From: Neptuniibacter sp. CAU 1671
GTDB lineage: Bacteria; Pseudomonadota; Gammaproteobacteria; Pseudomonadales; Balneatricaceae
Reading direction: 5' to 3'
NCBI RefSeq assembly: GCF_029222905.1
Contig: NZ_JARHUE010000001.1
Coordinates: 496,001-560,000 of the forward strand
DNA length: 64,000 nucleotides
Numbering within the stretch: the first letter of the stretch is position 1; each line of letters opens with the position of its first letter. Positions 25,939 to 34,717 of the stretch are shown here, piece after piece. The notes beneath the pieces are model-generated. The model was not told the DNA's origin and searched no databases. It saw nothing but the letters and a program-made list of their open reading frames with translations. The position numbers were made by a program, and so were the translations under genes.

Positions 25939-26894
25939 ACTGCGCCTCCTGCCGCCGGGAAAGACGCCAACCGCTCCAGCACCTGTTGCAGATGCAACGG
26001 ACCGGAACCTGGTTCGAGCTGCTGTCCCGGAAGGGATAACCCATACTCCAATCCCGCGCGATGCCACTGCAAAGCCCAGTAACAGATCACAGACAGCCGC
26101 TGTTCCACGCCCAGCTCCGGCCAGTCCTGCCAGTTAAGCCATAAGCGTTTATCCTGATGTTCCGGGTATTGTTTCAGCAACAGCTCACCCCGTCGGGCGT
26201 ATTGTTTCCAGTCAATCTGACTCAGAGGCGCACCCGGCTGATACAGTGCATAACCCGTAAAGTCTGCACCTCCCTGCTGCGGTATCTCCGGCCCCTCCTC
26301 ACCCACACCACCCGCTGTGGGTGCCCGGCCTTTCAAAGGTTGCGGGTACACATAGATTTCAACCGGCGGCTCAAGCCAGCTCCAGGCCCGCAGCAAACCA
26401 AAGGGGTATACCGTCGACACACAGAGTAAACCGGGGCGATAGATGCCCCTGTGTTGGGTCTGACTATACAGAGTCACACTGGTTTCACCCTGTTCAAGGC
26501 TGACCACACTGCTCTGATGTCCACGCCAGTTAAGCTGGATAGTGTCAGCGGGGCGTCCATTGCGCACCAGTTGAAACGCTGTTTCAGCCAGCTCACCGGC
26601 GTAACAGGCATGAGCTTTGATAAAACGTATTTGCAGACCGGAGAGGTTCAAAAAGGTGTAATGAATGGTCAGAATACCCAACGCAAGCAGGAAGTAGACC
26701 ACTGCATGAATCAGGTTGTTCTGGTAGTTGGTCGCAATCAGAAACAACAACACGCAAAGCAGAAGGTAAAACCAGCCGGCCAGGGTTGGAAAAATAAAAA
26801 TATTCTTATGGGTGAGTGTCACATTGCGGGATTTTGGTCGCCGGCGCGCCATCCATCGGCTGAGAAATGTGCCGTCCCCTGCAGTGGGTAACAT
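25935..26894 (-). CDS. DUF58 domain membrane protein
   Basis: About 319 residues. Two adjacent membrane helices near the N-terminus (IFIFPTLAGWFYLLLCVLLF and LIHAVVYFLLALGILTIHYT) are followed by a soluble region with the DUF58 elements SQIDWKQYARRGELLLKQYP. Start at 26894 (MLPTAGDGTFLSRWMARR) is 4 bases after the moxR stop; 26912 is an alternative overlapping moxR. DUF58 proteins pair with MoxR AAA+ ATPases and transglutaminases in envelope-linked operons; the molecular role is unknown. Confidence 0.82.
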   Translation of the reverse strand: MLPTAGDGTFLSRWMARRRPKSRNVTLTHKNIFIFPTLAGWFYLLLCVLLFLIATNYQNNLIHAVVYFLLALGILTIHYTFLNLSGLQIRFIKAHACYAGELAETAFQLVRNGRPADTIQLNWRGHQSSVVSLEQGETSVTLYSQTQHRGIYRPGLLCVSTVYPFGLLRAWSWLEPPVEIYVYPQPLKGRAPTAGGVGEEGPEIPQQGGADFTGYALYQPGAPLSQIDWKQYARRGELLLKQYPEHQDKRLWLNWQDWPELGVEQRLSVICYWALQWHRAGLEYGLSLPGQQLEPGSGPLHLQQVLERLASFPAAGGAV

Positions 26895-26898
26895 TACT

Positions 26899-27822
26899 TC
26901 AGCCCACGACATCAACTTCAGTGAGCAGTCGGCGAATGAGGGCATGGCCACCGTGTTCCGCGTAATCCTCTGCCGCTCTTAACCGATGACCACAGACAGG
27001 CCCCAGCAGCTGTTGCAGATCCTCGGGTACCACATAGTTACGGCCATGCATAAGTGCCCAGGTTTTGGCACAGGTTAACAGGGCCAGACTGCCTCGGGGC
27101 GAGATACCAAAATCAAAACCGGGTGTCTCCCGACTAAAACGCACCAGACGCTGCAAATAATCCAGCAGACTGTCTGATGCTTGTACCTGTGAGCATTCCG
27201 CTCTGATCTCATTCAGTTTTTCCGGCCCAAGACAGATTGGCAGGTCAGAGATTTTGCGCCGCGCATCCCCCCCTTTCAGCAGAACTCGTTCAGCTTTTGC
27301 ATCGGGGTAACCCAGTTGAATGCGCATCAGAAACCGGTCCAACTGCGACTCTGGCAGAGGGTAAGTACCATACTGACTGACCGGGTTCTGGGTAGCGATA
27401 ACAAAAAACGGCTCCGGCAGGAGATAAGTCTTCCGGTCAACCGTGACCTGTGCCTCTTCCATCGCTTCAAGCAATGCACTTTGGGTTTTAGGGGTGGTAC
27501 GGTTGATCTCATCAGCCAGCAGTAACTGTGTAAACAGTGGACCCTGATGGAATTCAAACTGTTTGGTGGCAGGATCAAAAACTGAAACACCAATAATATC
27601 GGCTGGCAGCATATCGCTGGTGAACTGCACACGCTGATAATCCAGCCCCAGCACCCGGGATAGCGCATGTGCTAACGTGGTTTTACCCATGCCCGGCAGG
27701 TCTTCAATCAGCAGGTGTCCCCCACTGATCAGGCATGTGATTGCAAGTCGGATTTGTGCTTCTTTCCCATAAAGCACACTGCTGACCGCGCGTACTACTG
27801 AATCAATATCGTGCGTAATCAC
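26899..27822 (-). CDS. MoxR-family AAA+ ATPase
   Basis: A 307-residue AAA+ ATPase: Walker A GLPGMGKTTLAHALS (as in LIEDLPGMGKTTLA), Walker B LLLADEINRTTPKTQ, sensor 1 FVIATQNPVSQYGTYPLPESQ, and a C-terminal lid domain with ISPRGSLALLTCAKTWALMH. It is the first gene of the moxR-DUF58-tgpA operon. MoxR proteins act as chaperones for partner complexes, often with VWA or DUF58 proteins. Confidence 0.9.
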   Translation of the reverse strand: MITHDIDSVVRAVSSVLYGKEAQIRLAITCLISGGHLLIEDLPGMGKTTLAHALSRVLGLDYQRVQFTSDMLPADIIGVSVFDPATKQFEFHQGPLFTQLLLADEINRTTPKTQSALLEAMEEAQVTVDRKTYLLPEPFFVIATQNPVSQYGTYPLPESQLDRFLMRIQLGYPDAKAERVLLKGGDARRKISDLPICLGPEKLNEIRAECSQVQASDSLLDYLQRLVRFSRETPGFDFGISPRGSLALLTCAKTWALMHGRNYVVPEDLQQLLGPVCGHRLRAAEDYAEHGGHALIRRLLTEVDVVG

Positions 27823-27913
27823 CGGCTACATTCCTTGCTGTCGTCAATGCAATGAGAGCATAGAGACTTTACGAAGTACAGGTAGCCGGCAGATCAAAAT
27901 CAGACTGGAAAAA

Positions 27914-28219
27914 TCAGAAACTTAATGGAATCGCTTCGCGGTGATAATCTGCATAATCTGAATAACAGGCTTCATCATGTGGAATGATCTGAACCAGATT
28001 TGCATGATGAATACCTGCTCGGTGGCAGATATCGTAACCCTGGGTGATATTGGTGCAGGTGACAACCTGACCACTTTCATCCTTGATCAGCTCCCTGAGG
28101 TAACCTTTATCGCGCTGGAACTCTATTTCAATCACCATTGGGCCACAGCCGGACTCAATAAAGTTGACCGCTTTAAGCTGCCGGGATTTTTGCAGGTCAC
28201 TCAATTGACTGATGTTCAT
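27914..28219 (-). CDS. Small protein, DUF6482-like
   Basis: A 101-residue acidic cytosolic protein starting MNISQLSDLQKSRQLKAVNF. The ATG at 28219 follows AAGGAG at ideal spacing, whereas the ORF's longer start (28261) lacks one. The middle, GPMVIEIEFQRDKGYLRELI, and the C-terminal HHANLVQIIPHDEACY have the length and layout of the DUF6482 proteins of gammaproteobacteria; function is unknown. It is a single gene, separated from moxR by 91 bases. Confidence 0.6.
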   Translation of the reverse strand: MNISQLSDLQKSRQLKAVNFIESGCGPMVIEIEFQRDKGYLRELIKDESGQVVTCTNITQGYDICHRAGIHHANLVQIIPHDEACYSDYADYHREAIPLSF

Positions 28220-28427
28220 GAGTCGCTCCTTTGCGTTTATTTCAGGCACATTGACAGTCATTTTAATAAAAATGGACTGCTTAGATTGAGTGTAGCCAAT
28301 CTGATAAGGCCGGACAGGCGAAACCCAAAAATCCTAAAATCAAATTCAGCTAACAACCGCGCTATTAAGATTTGATGGTTATAAGAGTGTCAGATTCAGT
28401 TCAACCCACCATAAACCATCTTTCAGC

Positions 28428-28461
28428 CACAAAAAAACCGGCATCTGCCGGTTTTTTTTTA
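28428..28461. terminator. Rho-independent terminator
   Basis: AAAAAAACCGGCA-TC-TGCCGGTTTTTTTT. On the minus strand it ends the SlyD-like gene, and on the plus strand nothing clear. Confidence 0.85.
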
Positions 28462-28476
28462 TTTCAGGCTGCTGTA

Positions 28477-28956
28477 TCAGTGATGGCAACCTTCACCATG
28501 AACATGACCATGCGACAGTTCATCTTCAGTTGCAGCACGCACTTCGGCCACTTCAACCGCAAAATGCAGAACCTGACCTGCCAGCGGGTGGTTGCCATCC
28601 AATGTGATGCCATCATCTTCAACCGCAACAACTGTTACAGGCTGCTGGCCCCAAGGAGCTTCTGCCATAAACTGCATGCCAACAGAGATCTGATCAACGC
28701 CCTGAAAATTGGCACGATCAACTTTCTGAATCAGATCTTCACGTACCTGACCGTAGCCCTCTTCAGGCTCAACACGTACATCCAGTTTATCGCCAGCCAC
28801 TTTGCCAATCAGCGCATTTTCCAGACCCGGAATGATATTCTGCGCGCCACAAATGAATGGCAGTGGTTCCTGACCCTGGGAAGAATCGAGCACTTCGCCA
28901 GCATCATTTTTAAGAGTGTAGTGGATCAGCGCGACGTGATTCTGAGCAATTTGCAT
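28477..28956 (-). CDS. SlyD-like FKBP peptidyl-prolyl isomerase
   Basis: A 159-residue FKBP-type protein. QIAQNHVALIHYTLKNDAGE and LPFICGAQNIIPGLENALIG are the FKBP strands and active-site loop, with the insert-in-flap (YGQVREDLIQKVDRANFQGV...AVEDDGITLDGNHPLAGQVL) typical of SlyD. The tail SHGHVHGEGCHH is His-rich and can bind Ni2+ or Zn2+, as in SlyD, which donates nickel to HypB during hydrogenase maturation. hypABCDEF are present further along (45.5-51.6 kb), so such a role is possible. The tail is shorter than E. coli SlyD's. Confidence 0.88.
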   Translation of the reverse strand: MQIAQNHVALIHYTLKNDAGEVLDSSQGQEPLPFICGAQNIIPGLENALIGKVAGDKLDVRVEPEEGYGQVREDLIQKVDRANFQGVDQISVGMQFMAEAPWGQQPVTVVAVEDDGITLDGNHPLAGQVLHFAVEVAEVRAATEDELSHGHVHGEGCHH

Positions 28957-29287
28957 GATGTTATTCCATATTTTTATAGAAGACGCGCCGAAGAGATCTA
29001 ACAGGTAATTGTTGCCAGCCTGTAACCTTGTATCGCTACGCCAGGTTAAAAAGAATATTTATTTTAACGTATTGGCCAAAAGAACCAAACCCGCCCCGGC
29101 TACGTAAAATCAACGAGTTGGCAGCAGGCGCAACAAAAATCAGTTTTTTTCCTAGATCAAAATTGCCGCCGCTGTGCTAAATATAAGCAATATCGGTAAG
29201 GAGTACCCCCTGTAAAAGGGATTTTTACTTGGTGTTTTGGCAGGCCAAATCATGGCCAGAAAGTTGCCAGAACCAATGGAGGATAGA

Positions 29288-29503
29288 ATGGAAGACGCTT
29301 GCACACTTTGCTACAACCTTGTGCTTCAGGACCAGCCTCATCCCGCGTTGAAGAAAATCAGCCAGCTGAACGATAGTACGCTTTATAAGTGCTGTTGTTG
29401 TTATGCCTACCTGCATCATTACGGTAATCAGTGGGAAATTATGAGCGCTGGTAACTATCGCGGCTCAGGAACCGACAGTTCCTCTATTTTGAAAACCGGC
29501 TAA
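29288..29503 (+). CDS. Cys-rich small protein, possible zinc-binding
   Basis: A 71-residue protein. The ATG at 29288 is preceded by GGAGGATAGA, the best ribosome-binding site in the area, so I prefer it to two earlier ATGs. It reads MEDACTLCYNLVL, then YKCCCCYAYLHHYGNQW, a CxxC...CCCC arrangement with two His (HH) that would suit a zinc ribbon or cluster. A clear inverted repeat starts at its stop codon. I do not recognise the family; it may be an uncharacterised small protein. Confidence 0.5.
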   Translation: MEDACTLCYNLVLQDQPHPALKKISQLNDSTLYKCCCCYAYLHHYGNQWEIMSAGNYRGSGTDSSSILKTG

Positions 29504-29532
29504 TCCGCAAATTATTATATTCGCGGATTAGC
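29499..29532. repeat. Perfect 10-bp inverted repeat over the small-gene stop
   Basis: GCTAATCCGC, a 14-base AT-rich loop, GCGGATTAGC. There is no T-tract after it, so termination is uncertain; it may be a protein-binding or mRNA-stability site for the genes on either side. Confidence 0.5.
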
Positions 29533-29545
29533 AATCGCCTTCGGG

Positions 29546-30442
29546 TTAATCCTCAAACTCATCAGACTCAACCCGGTTACCACCACTTTCCTGCGCCACA
29601 AACAGATTTTGCCCTGCCCGACCCAGTAGTGTATCCGCCGTTTCAGCCTGATCACCCGTCATAGTGGCAACACCGATACTGACCGTGAAATTGACGGCAC
29701 GCCCTTCGTGTTTCACCTGCAAACTTTCAAGTAACTTACGCACCCGCTCACCAGCGGAGATCGCATTGTTAAGCGGCGTTTCCGGCATCAGCATAATGAA
29801 CTCATCTTCATTGTATCGGGCCAGAAAATCCGAAGTACGTTTGGTTGCCTCAAGCGCTGTTACCAGCTGTTGCAGCACCTTATCACCCATGTCCATGGAA
29901 TGTTCATCGTTGATCTGCCCCATCCTGTCGATATCAATCAACATGACGCTGAACGGTGCATCGTATCGCATTCCGAGAGCAACGCTCTGCTCCAGCACCG
30001 GACGGAACGCACGGCGGTTAAAACAACCGGTTAAGGTGTCGCGCTGAGTTTGTCCGGACGACATGCGACGCAGGCTTTTCAGTTCGGTAATGTCCTGCAA
30101 GGCAACGATAATCTCGTCTTCAGCAGACAAACAACGGACACGGTATGACGTGATCTGGTTTAGACCAAGCTGTTCCAGCACTGCAGTGCCCTTGGGATTA
30201 AGCTCGAGCTCTTTGGTGATCACTTCACCACGACTGGAGGCCTGAACTGCCATGCTGACCAGCTCTGCGGCAAAGGATTCGGGGAAGATAGCGTCCAGTT
30301 GCCGCCCAATCAGCGCATCTGGTTTCAGCCATTGGCTGTCACCAGCTGAACACCCCAGAATGGTACTTGGCATCTCAAGAATCAGGATGCTCTCACCGCA
30401 GGCACCCAGTAAACCTTCATAACGACATTGAAGTTGCGACAT
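29546..30442 (-). CDS. PAS-GGDEF protein with degenerate signature
   Basis: A 298-residue cytosolic protein. Residues ~1-130 resemble a PAS sensor (RYEGLLGACGESILILEMPS, SQWLKPDALIGRQLDAIFPE). Residues ~135-290 are a diguanylate-cyclase-like domain: DTLTGCFNRRAFRPVLEQSV and MLIDIDRMGQINDEHSMDMGDK have the metal-binding DID and N, but the signature is YNEDEFIML (Asn-Glu in place of Gly-Gly). The loop probably cannot hold GTP normally, so the enzyme may be inactive and act as a sensor or GTP receptor. ATG 30442 follows GGGAGTGTTGA. It is 110 bases from the decarboxylase gene, with an inverted repeat between. Confidence 0.82.
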   Translation of the reverse strand: MSQLQCRYEGLLGACGESILILEMPSTILGCSAGDSQWLKPDALIGRQLDAIFPESFAAELVSMAVQASSRGEVITKELELNPKGTAVLEQLGLNQITSYRVRCLSAEDEIIVALQDITELKSLRRMSSGQTQRDTLTGCFNRRAFRPVLEQSVALGMRYDAPFSVMLIDIDRMGQINDEHSMDMGDKVLQQLVTALEATKRTSDFLARYNEDEFIMLMPETPLNNAISAGERVRKLLESLQVKHEGRAVNFTVSIGVATMTGDQAETADTLLGRAGQNLFVAQESGGNRVESDEFED

Positions 30443-30513
30443 TCAACACTCCCTATAACAAGTCGTTTATTCAACAGCTTAACAGGAAGTAGAGCAATGA
30501 AAAGTAGTTTGTG

Positions 30514-30542
30514 CCCACGTTCGACAATCTATCGAACGTGGG
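30514..30542. repeat. Perfect 11-bp inverted repeat between convergent-spaced minus genes
   Basis: CCCACGTTCGA-CAATCTA-TCGAACGTGGG. It lies between the decarboxylase stop and the PAS-GGDEF start on the same strand. The sequence after the stem is not U-rich, so it could be an operator or an RNA stability hairpin; terminator function is possible but weak. Confidence 0.5.
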
Positions 30543-30552
30543 CTGACGGGGA

Positions 30553-31710
30553 TCAAAGCACGTAGTATTTCAGCGGAGGAAAGCCGTTGAACTCGATTGA
30601 ACTGTAGCTGGTGGTATAAGCACCGGTTGAATACCAGTAGATATGGTCACCAATTTCCAGAGACAACGGCAGCGGGTACATGTGATTTTCGTACATGATG
30701 TCCATGCTGTCACAGGTTGGCCCAGCCAGAATCACCTCTTCTTCTTCGCCACTACGCGACGTGCCAATAGGGTATTTAATCGACTCTCCAACAGTTTCGA
30801 TCAAACCGTTAAACATGCCGATATCGGTATACACCCAACGCTCCAGCGCGGTCGAAGACTTACGTGAAATCAATACCACTTCAGACACGATTACACCCGC
30901 ATCACCCACCAGAGAACGGCCCGGCTCCAGAATGATACGCGGTACCTCTTCAGTGAAATCTTCCTGCAGGAATCGGCTGATCTCCTGTGCATAGACAGAA
31001 AATTCGTTGGTTTTCTGCAGGTAATTTGCAGGGAAACCGCCGCCCATATTGACCATTTTCAGACGGATATCATGCTCGCTGTTCAAACGGTCGAAGATAA
31101 CTTTTACCTTGGCAATCGCACCGTCCCACACGTCAATATCACGCTGCTGAGAACCGACATGGAAAGATACCCCGTAAGGGTTCAATCCCAGATCACGCGC
31201 CATAACATGCAGTTCTACTGCCATTTCAGGGTTGCAGCCAAATTTCCGCGACAACGGCCAGTCCGCACCTTCAGAGCCATCCGTCAGCACACGCACGTAT
31301 ACATCAGAACCCGGTGCATACTTGGCGATGTTTTGCAGGTCTGCCTCAGAATCCGTAGCAAACAAACGCACGCCACGCTCATAAAAGTACTGAATAGCGG
31401 AACGTTTTTTGATGGTATTACCATAGCTGATGCGGTCGGGGCTCACACCAAACTTCAGTACCTTGTCCAGCTCCTGCGGAGAGGCAATATCAAAGTTTGA
31501 ACCCAATGCCGCTAAACGCTCAATTACCTCGTTGGCGGGGTTTGCTTTAACCGCATAAAAAATTTCTGCATGGGGAAATCCAGCATTCAGTTCCTGGTAT
31601 TTGCCTTCAACAACACTAAGATCCAACGCCAGAAATGGCGTTTCATGGGTCTCGGCCAGTTCAGCAATACGTTGCACAGCATCAGGACTGAAATAATCCG
31701 GTAATTTCAT
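30553..31710 (-). CDS. Fold-III ornithine/lysine (type III) decarboxylase, PLP-dependent
   Basis: A 385-residue alanine-racemase-fold decarboxylase. IFYAVKANPANEVIERLAAL has the PLP-binding Lys, SFHVGSQQRDIDVWDGA the His that stacks on PLP, VNMGGGFPANYL the phosphate loop, ILEPGRSLVGDAG the EPGR motif and GPTCDSMDIMY the active-site Cys of a dimer partner. Length fits bacterial biosynthetic ODC of fold III (SpeC-like in pseudomonads) which makes putrescine, and some homologues also use lysine. No specificity helix can be read reliably. A -10/-35 pair is visible upstream (31795-31822). Confidence 0.88.
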   Translation of the reverse strand: MKLPDYFSPDAVQRIAELAETHETPFLALDLSVVEGKYQELNAGFPHAEIFYAVKANPANEVIERLAALGSNFDIASPQELDKVLKFGVSPDRISYGNTIKKRSAIQYFYERGVRLFATDSEADLQNIAKYAPGSDVYVRVLTDGSEGADWPLSRKFGCNPEMAVELHVMARDLGLNPYGVSFHVGSQQRDIDVWDGAIAKVKVIFDRLNSEHDIRLKMVNMGGGFPANYLQKTNEFSVYAQEISRFLQEDFTEEVPRIILEPGRSLVGDAGVIVSEVVLISRKSSTALERWVYTDIGMFNGLIETVGESIKYPIGTSRSGEEEEVILAGPTCDSMDIMYENHMYPLPLSLEIGDHIYWYSTGAYTTSYSSIEFNGFPPLKYYVL

Positions 31711-32120
31711 CAGCGCGTTACCACTTGAGTAATAAATTGGGACAGAGAAAACCGTAGGAGAAACCCACGGAGAGAGAGGTTAATTATGTGGCGAAGTATA
31801 TTAAAAACATCACCCAACGCAATAATTTTTTCCTGCATCTTTTTATAAAAAAAGTAAAAATTTTCAAATAGAATTCATCTACAAATTGTCAGAATCCTTT
31901 CCCTGCCGAAAAGTATAGCGTTCTCAAAAAATCCCGCATGCTCCCAGGATAAAAACCTTACAGATCATCAAGGTTTTGATTAAGAATCAGTGGTTAATTA
32001 AGCATCAATCACGCTGGCGATCGGCGTTTAAAGTGGATAAAATACGACACCTTTCAGGCCATCCTACGGCCACCGATCAAGCATGATTGACTTCCAACGG
32101 CGGAGAGCAGCTTAACCTTT
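31711..32120. other. 410-base intergenic gap
   Basis: AT-rich, especially 31800-31960. It contains a promoter candidate for the decarboxylase gene (minus strand) and presumably one for the small gene at 32121. I see no further ORF, repeat or structured RNA that I can support. Confidence 0.6.
31795..31822 (-). promoter_or_regulatory. Candidate sigma-70 promoter of the decarboxylase gene
   Basis: On the minus strand TTGCGT, a 16-base spacer and TATACT. The -10 box matches TATAAT at five of six positions and the -35 keeps TTG. It would give an approximately 80-base leader. Confidence 0.5.
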
Positions 32121-32342
32121 ATGACCGAAGAACAACTTCTGTCCCGACTGTCAGATCTATCCCTGGAACAACTGGATGAACTTGAACAGCAGCTGCTGCG
32201 CAAAGTAGAAGCAAAAAAACATCAGAAACAATCGCTGTCCCGATTACCGCCCCGATCGGGCACTGATCTTGAAGCGATGGCTTCTGAGCTGGGTTTGGAT
32301 ATCAGCCGTTTAATGAAAGATGCCAAAAAGCACAGCCGTTAA
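32121..32342 (+). CDS. Small basic protein of unknown function
   Basis: A 73-residue cytosolic protein, Lys/Arg-rich in the middle, with a probable helical N-terminus (TEEQLLSRLSDLSLEQLDEL) and C-terminal SELGLDISRLMKDAKK. It resembles the small H-NS/StpA-like coiled-coil 'KHRK' proteins only vaguely; I do not assign it. It precedes purC by 82 bases in the same direction. Confidence 0.5.
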   Translation: MTEEQLLSRLSDLSLEQLDELEQQLLRKVEAKKHQKQSLSRLPPRSGTDLEAMASELGLDISRLMKDAKKHSR

Positions 32343-32423
32343 ACCTGATTAAGCACTCACACATGCCGGTCCTTTAAAGGAAAACCGGTGAATATTCCAA
32401 GACAAAGGACACAGGATTCCCTT

Positions 32424-33527
32424 ATGAGCCTTGCAGATAAAGTTCTCGCTGTTAACAACGACCTGCCTATCCGGACAGACAAACCTGTTCACAGCGGCAA
32501 AGTTCGTTCCGTTTACTGGCTCACTGAAGCTGACAGCCGTCGCCTGATTAAAGAGAAAGCCTACAATGTGGCTGAAGATGCGCCGCTGGCAATCATGGTG
32601 ATCAGTGATCGCATCTCTGCGTTTGACTGCATCTGGCACGGTGAAGGTGGCATGAACGGTGTACCAGGCAAGGGTGCTGCGCTGAACGCCATCTCTAACC
32701 ACTGGTTCAAACTGTTCCGGGAAAATGGCCTGGCCGACAGCCACATTCTGGATATTCCCCATCCCTTTGTCTGGATCGTTCAGAAAGCGCGTCCGGTGAT
32801 GATTGAAGCGATCTGCCGTCAGTACATCACTGGCTCCATGTGGCGCAGCTACTCTAAGGGTGAGCGTGAATTCTGCGGTATCCATATCCCTGATGGTCTG
32901 GAAAAAGATCAGAAATTGCCTGAGCTGTTAATCACTCCATCGACTAAAGGCATTCTGAAAGGCATTCCGGGCGTACCTGAAGTGGATGATGTCAACATCA
33001 CCCGCCAGGACATTGAAAATAATTTCGCTGCGTTTAACTTCCGCAACGCCGACGACATTAACCTGTATGAGAAGCTGCTGCGTGATGGTTTTGACCTGAT
33101 CAGTGATGCCCTGTCAGGATTGGATCAGATTTTTGTCGATACAAAATTTGAGTTTGGCTATGTCACTGATGCTTCCGGTCAGGAAAAACTGATCTATATG
33201 GATGAAGTGGGCACACCTGACTCTTCCCGTATCTGGGACGGTACGGCGTACCGCGATGGCAAGATTATCGAAAACTCCAAAGAAGGTTTCCGTCAGTTAC
33301 TGCTGAACCACTTCCCGGACCCCGATATCCTGCTGAACAAGGACCGCATGCCAGAACGTCAGGCTCTGGCGCGTGATAATGCTCTGCCAGAATCCGTTTT
33401 GCTGGATGTATCGGCCACCTATATTGGCATCGCGGAAAAGATCACCGGCGCCAAGATCCCATTGTCGGATAATCCGAAAGCAGAAATTATTGAAATTCTG
33501 CGTCACGATTACGGCCTGATTGATTAA
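32424..33527 (+). CDS. purC: SAICAR synthase (phosphoribosylaminoimidazole-succinocarboxamide synthase), long form
   Basis: A 367-residue enzyme of purine biosynthesis (step 8: CAIR + Asp + ATP to SAICAR). [14 protein letters not shown] is the ATP loop, [25 protein letters not shown] and [14 protein letters not shown] are characteristic. The ~370-residue form with a long C-terminal extension ([20 protein letters not shown] and after) is the yeast/marine-gammaproteobacterial type, distinct from the ~240-residue E. coli PurC. Start ATG 32424 follows AGGATTCCCTT; a GTG at 32388 is a less typical option. A strong terminator follows. Confidence 0.92.
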   Translation: MSLADKVLAVNNDLPIRTDKPVHSGKVRSVYWLTEADSRRLIKEKAYNVAEDAPLAIMVISDRISAFDCIWHGEGGMNGVPGKGAALNAISNHWFKLFRENGLADSHILDIPHPFVWIVQKARPVMIEAICRQYITGSMWRSYSKGEREFCGIHIPDGLEKDQKLPELLITPSTKGILKGIPGVPEVDDVNITRQDIENNFAAFNFRNADDINLYEKLLRDGFDLISDALSGLDQIFVDTKFEFGYVTDASGQEKLIYMDEVGTPDSSRIWDGTAYRDGKIIENSKEGFRQLLLNHFPDPDILLNKDRMPERQALARDNALPESVLLDVSATYIGIAEKITGAKIPLSDNPKAEIIEILRHDYGLID

Positions 33528-33534
33528 TGCATAT

Positions 33535-33565
33535 CAACACCCGGCTGCGCCGGGTGTTGTTTTTC
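33535..33565 (+). terminator. Rho-independent terminator of purC
   Basis: CAACACCCGGC-TGC-GCCGGGTGTTG followed by TTTTT, directly after the purC stop. Confidence 0.9.
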
Positions 33566-33634
33566 TGGCATACCGTGCCTGTTACTGGCACTCTGATACA
33601 GCTTTTTTGTACCCGCGAGGACTGCGGAGCATCC

Positions 33635-34711
33635 ATGAGCCGAGCCGCAACAGCCATCATTCATCTTGATGCCATTCGTCAGAACTATCGTCTGGCAAAA
33701 AACCTGGGACACAACCGGGGCACTCTCGCTGTAGTCAAAGCGAACGCCTACGGACATGGTGCTGTTCAGGTCGCGCAGGCACTGGAGCATGAAGCCGATG
33801 CTTTTGCCGTCGCCTGTATTGAAGAAGCCATTGAGCTGCGGACAGCCGGCATTCAAAAACCGATTCTGCTGCTTGAAGGTTTTTTCACCCCGGATGAACT
33901 GCCCATTATCGCTGACATGGATTTCTGGTGCGCCCTGCACTGCCGGGAACAGGTCGAAATCCTCTCCGGTACAACATTATCCAGACCCTTACATGCCTGG
34001 CTGAAACTGGACAGCGGCATGCACCGTCTGGGCTTTAACGCAGCAGAGCTGACATCACTTTTCCCCCGTTTGCAAAAATTGCCTCAGATTGCTGAGATGA
34101 CATTGATGACCCATCTTGCCTGTGCAGATGAGCCATCAAGCCCAATGAATGCACAACAGATAACAGCGGCCCGTCAGTTGGCTGCCACTCTGCAACTGCC
34201 GATTAGCATCGCTAACTCAGCAGCCGTCCTGGCACATCCGGCCAGCCACGGTGACTGGCAGCGTCCGGGCATTATGCTCTATGGTGCCAGCCCATTTGCC
34301 ATGTCAGAGCCGCTGTCGCAGCCATTGCAGACCACCATGACCCTGCAGTCTGAAGTGATCGCCATCCACGATCTGGAACCTGGCGACAGCGTAGGGTATG
34401 GCGCTACCTGGGTATGTGATAAACCGATGCGTATTGGCACTGTAGCGATGGGGTATGCTGATGGCTACCCGCGACATGCCGGTAACGGCACTCCAGTCTG
34501 GGTTGATAGTAAACCCTCACAACTGGTGGGCAGGGTCTCAATGGATATGCTGACCGTCGACCTGACAGACCGACCAGATGTTGGTTTAGGTGCCAAAGTA
34601 GAGCTTTGGGGTGAAAACCTGAATGCAGGCATTGTGGCAGAACATGCAGGGACCATTCCCTACACGCTGTTTACCGGGATTACTCAGCGGGTTAAAAAAA
34701 TCTACGCTTAA
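33635..34711 (+). CDS. alr: Alanine racemase
   Basis: A 358-residue fold-III PLP enzyme that converts L-Ala to D-Ala for peptidoglycan. LAVVKANAYGHGAVQVAQAL carries the PLP Lys, WLKLDSGMHRLGF the Arg region, GDSVGYGATWV the catalytic Tyr, and GRVSMDMLTVDLTD the Met/Asp element. Start ATG 33635 follows GCGGAGCATCC; the ORF extends upstream through the purC terminator region, which cannot be coding. Its end converges on the DUF1289 gene with 6 bases between. Confidence 0.93.
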   Translation: MSRAATAIIHLDAIRQNYRLAKNLGHNRGTLAVVKANAYGHGAVQVAQALEHEADAFAVACIEEAIELRTAGIQKPILLLEGFFTPDELPIIADMDFWCALHCREQVEILSGTTLSRPLHAWLKLDSGMHRLGFNAAELTSLFPRLQKLPQIAEMTLMTHLACADEPSSPMNAQQITAARQLAATLQLPISIANSAAVLAHPASHGDWQRPGIMLYGASPFAMSEPLSQPLQTTMTLQSEVIAIHDLEPGDSVGYGATWVCDKPMRIGTVAMGYADGYPRHAGNGTPVWVDSKPSQLVGRVSMDMLTVDLTDRPDVGLGAKVELWGENLNAGIVAEHAGTIPYTLFTGITQRVKKIYA

Positions 34712-34717
34712 TCGGTG

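Noticed and set aside
28372-29001. A 209-residue plus-strand frame opposite the SlyD-like gene
   Set aside because: Starts in the terminator region and runs antisense to a clear FKBP; no motif.
32343-32423. Possible riboswitch or leader ahead of purC
   Set aside because: Only 81 bases with no recognisable purine-riboswitch fold or PurR-like operator that I can support.
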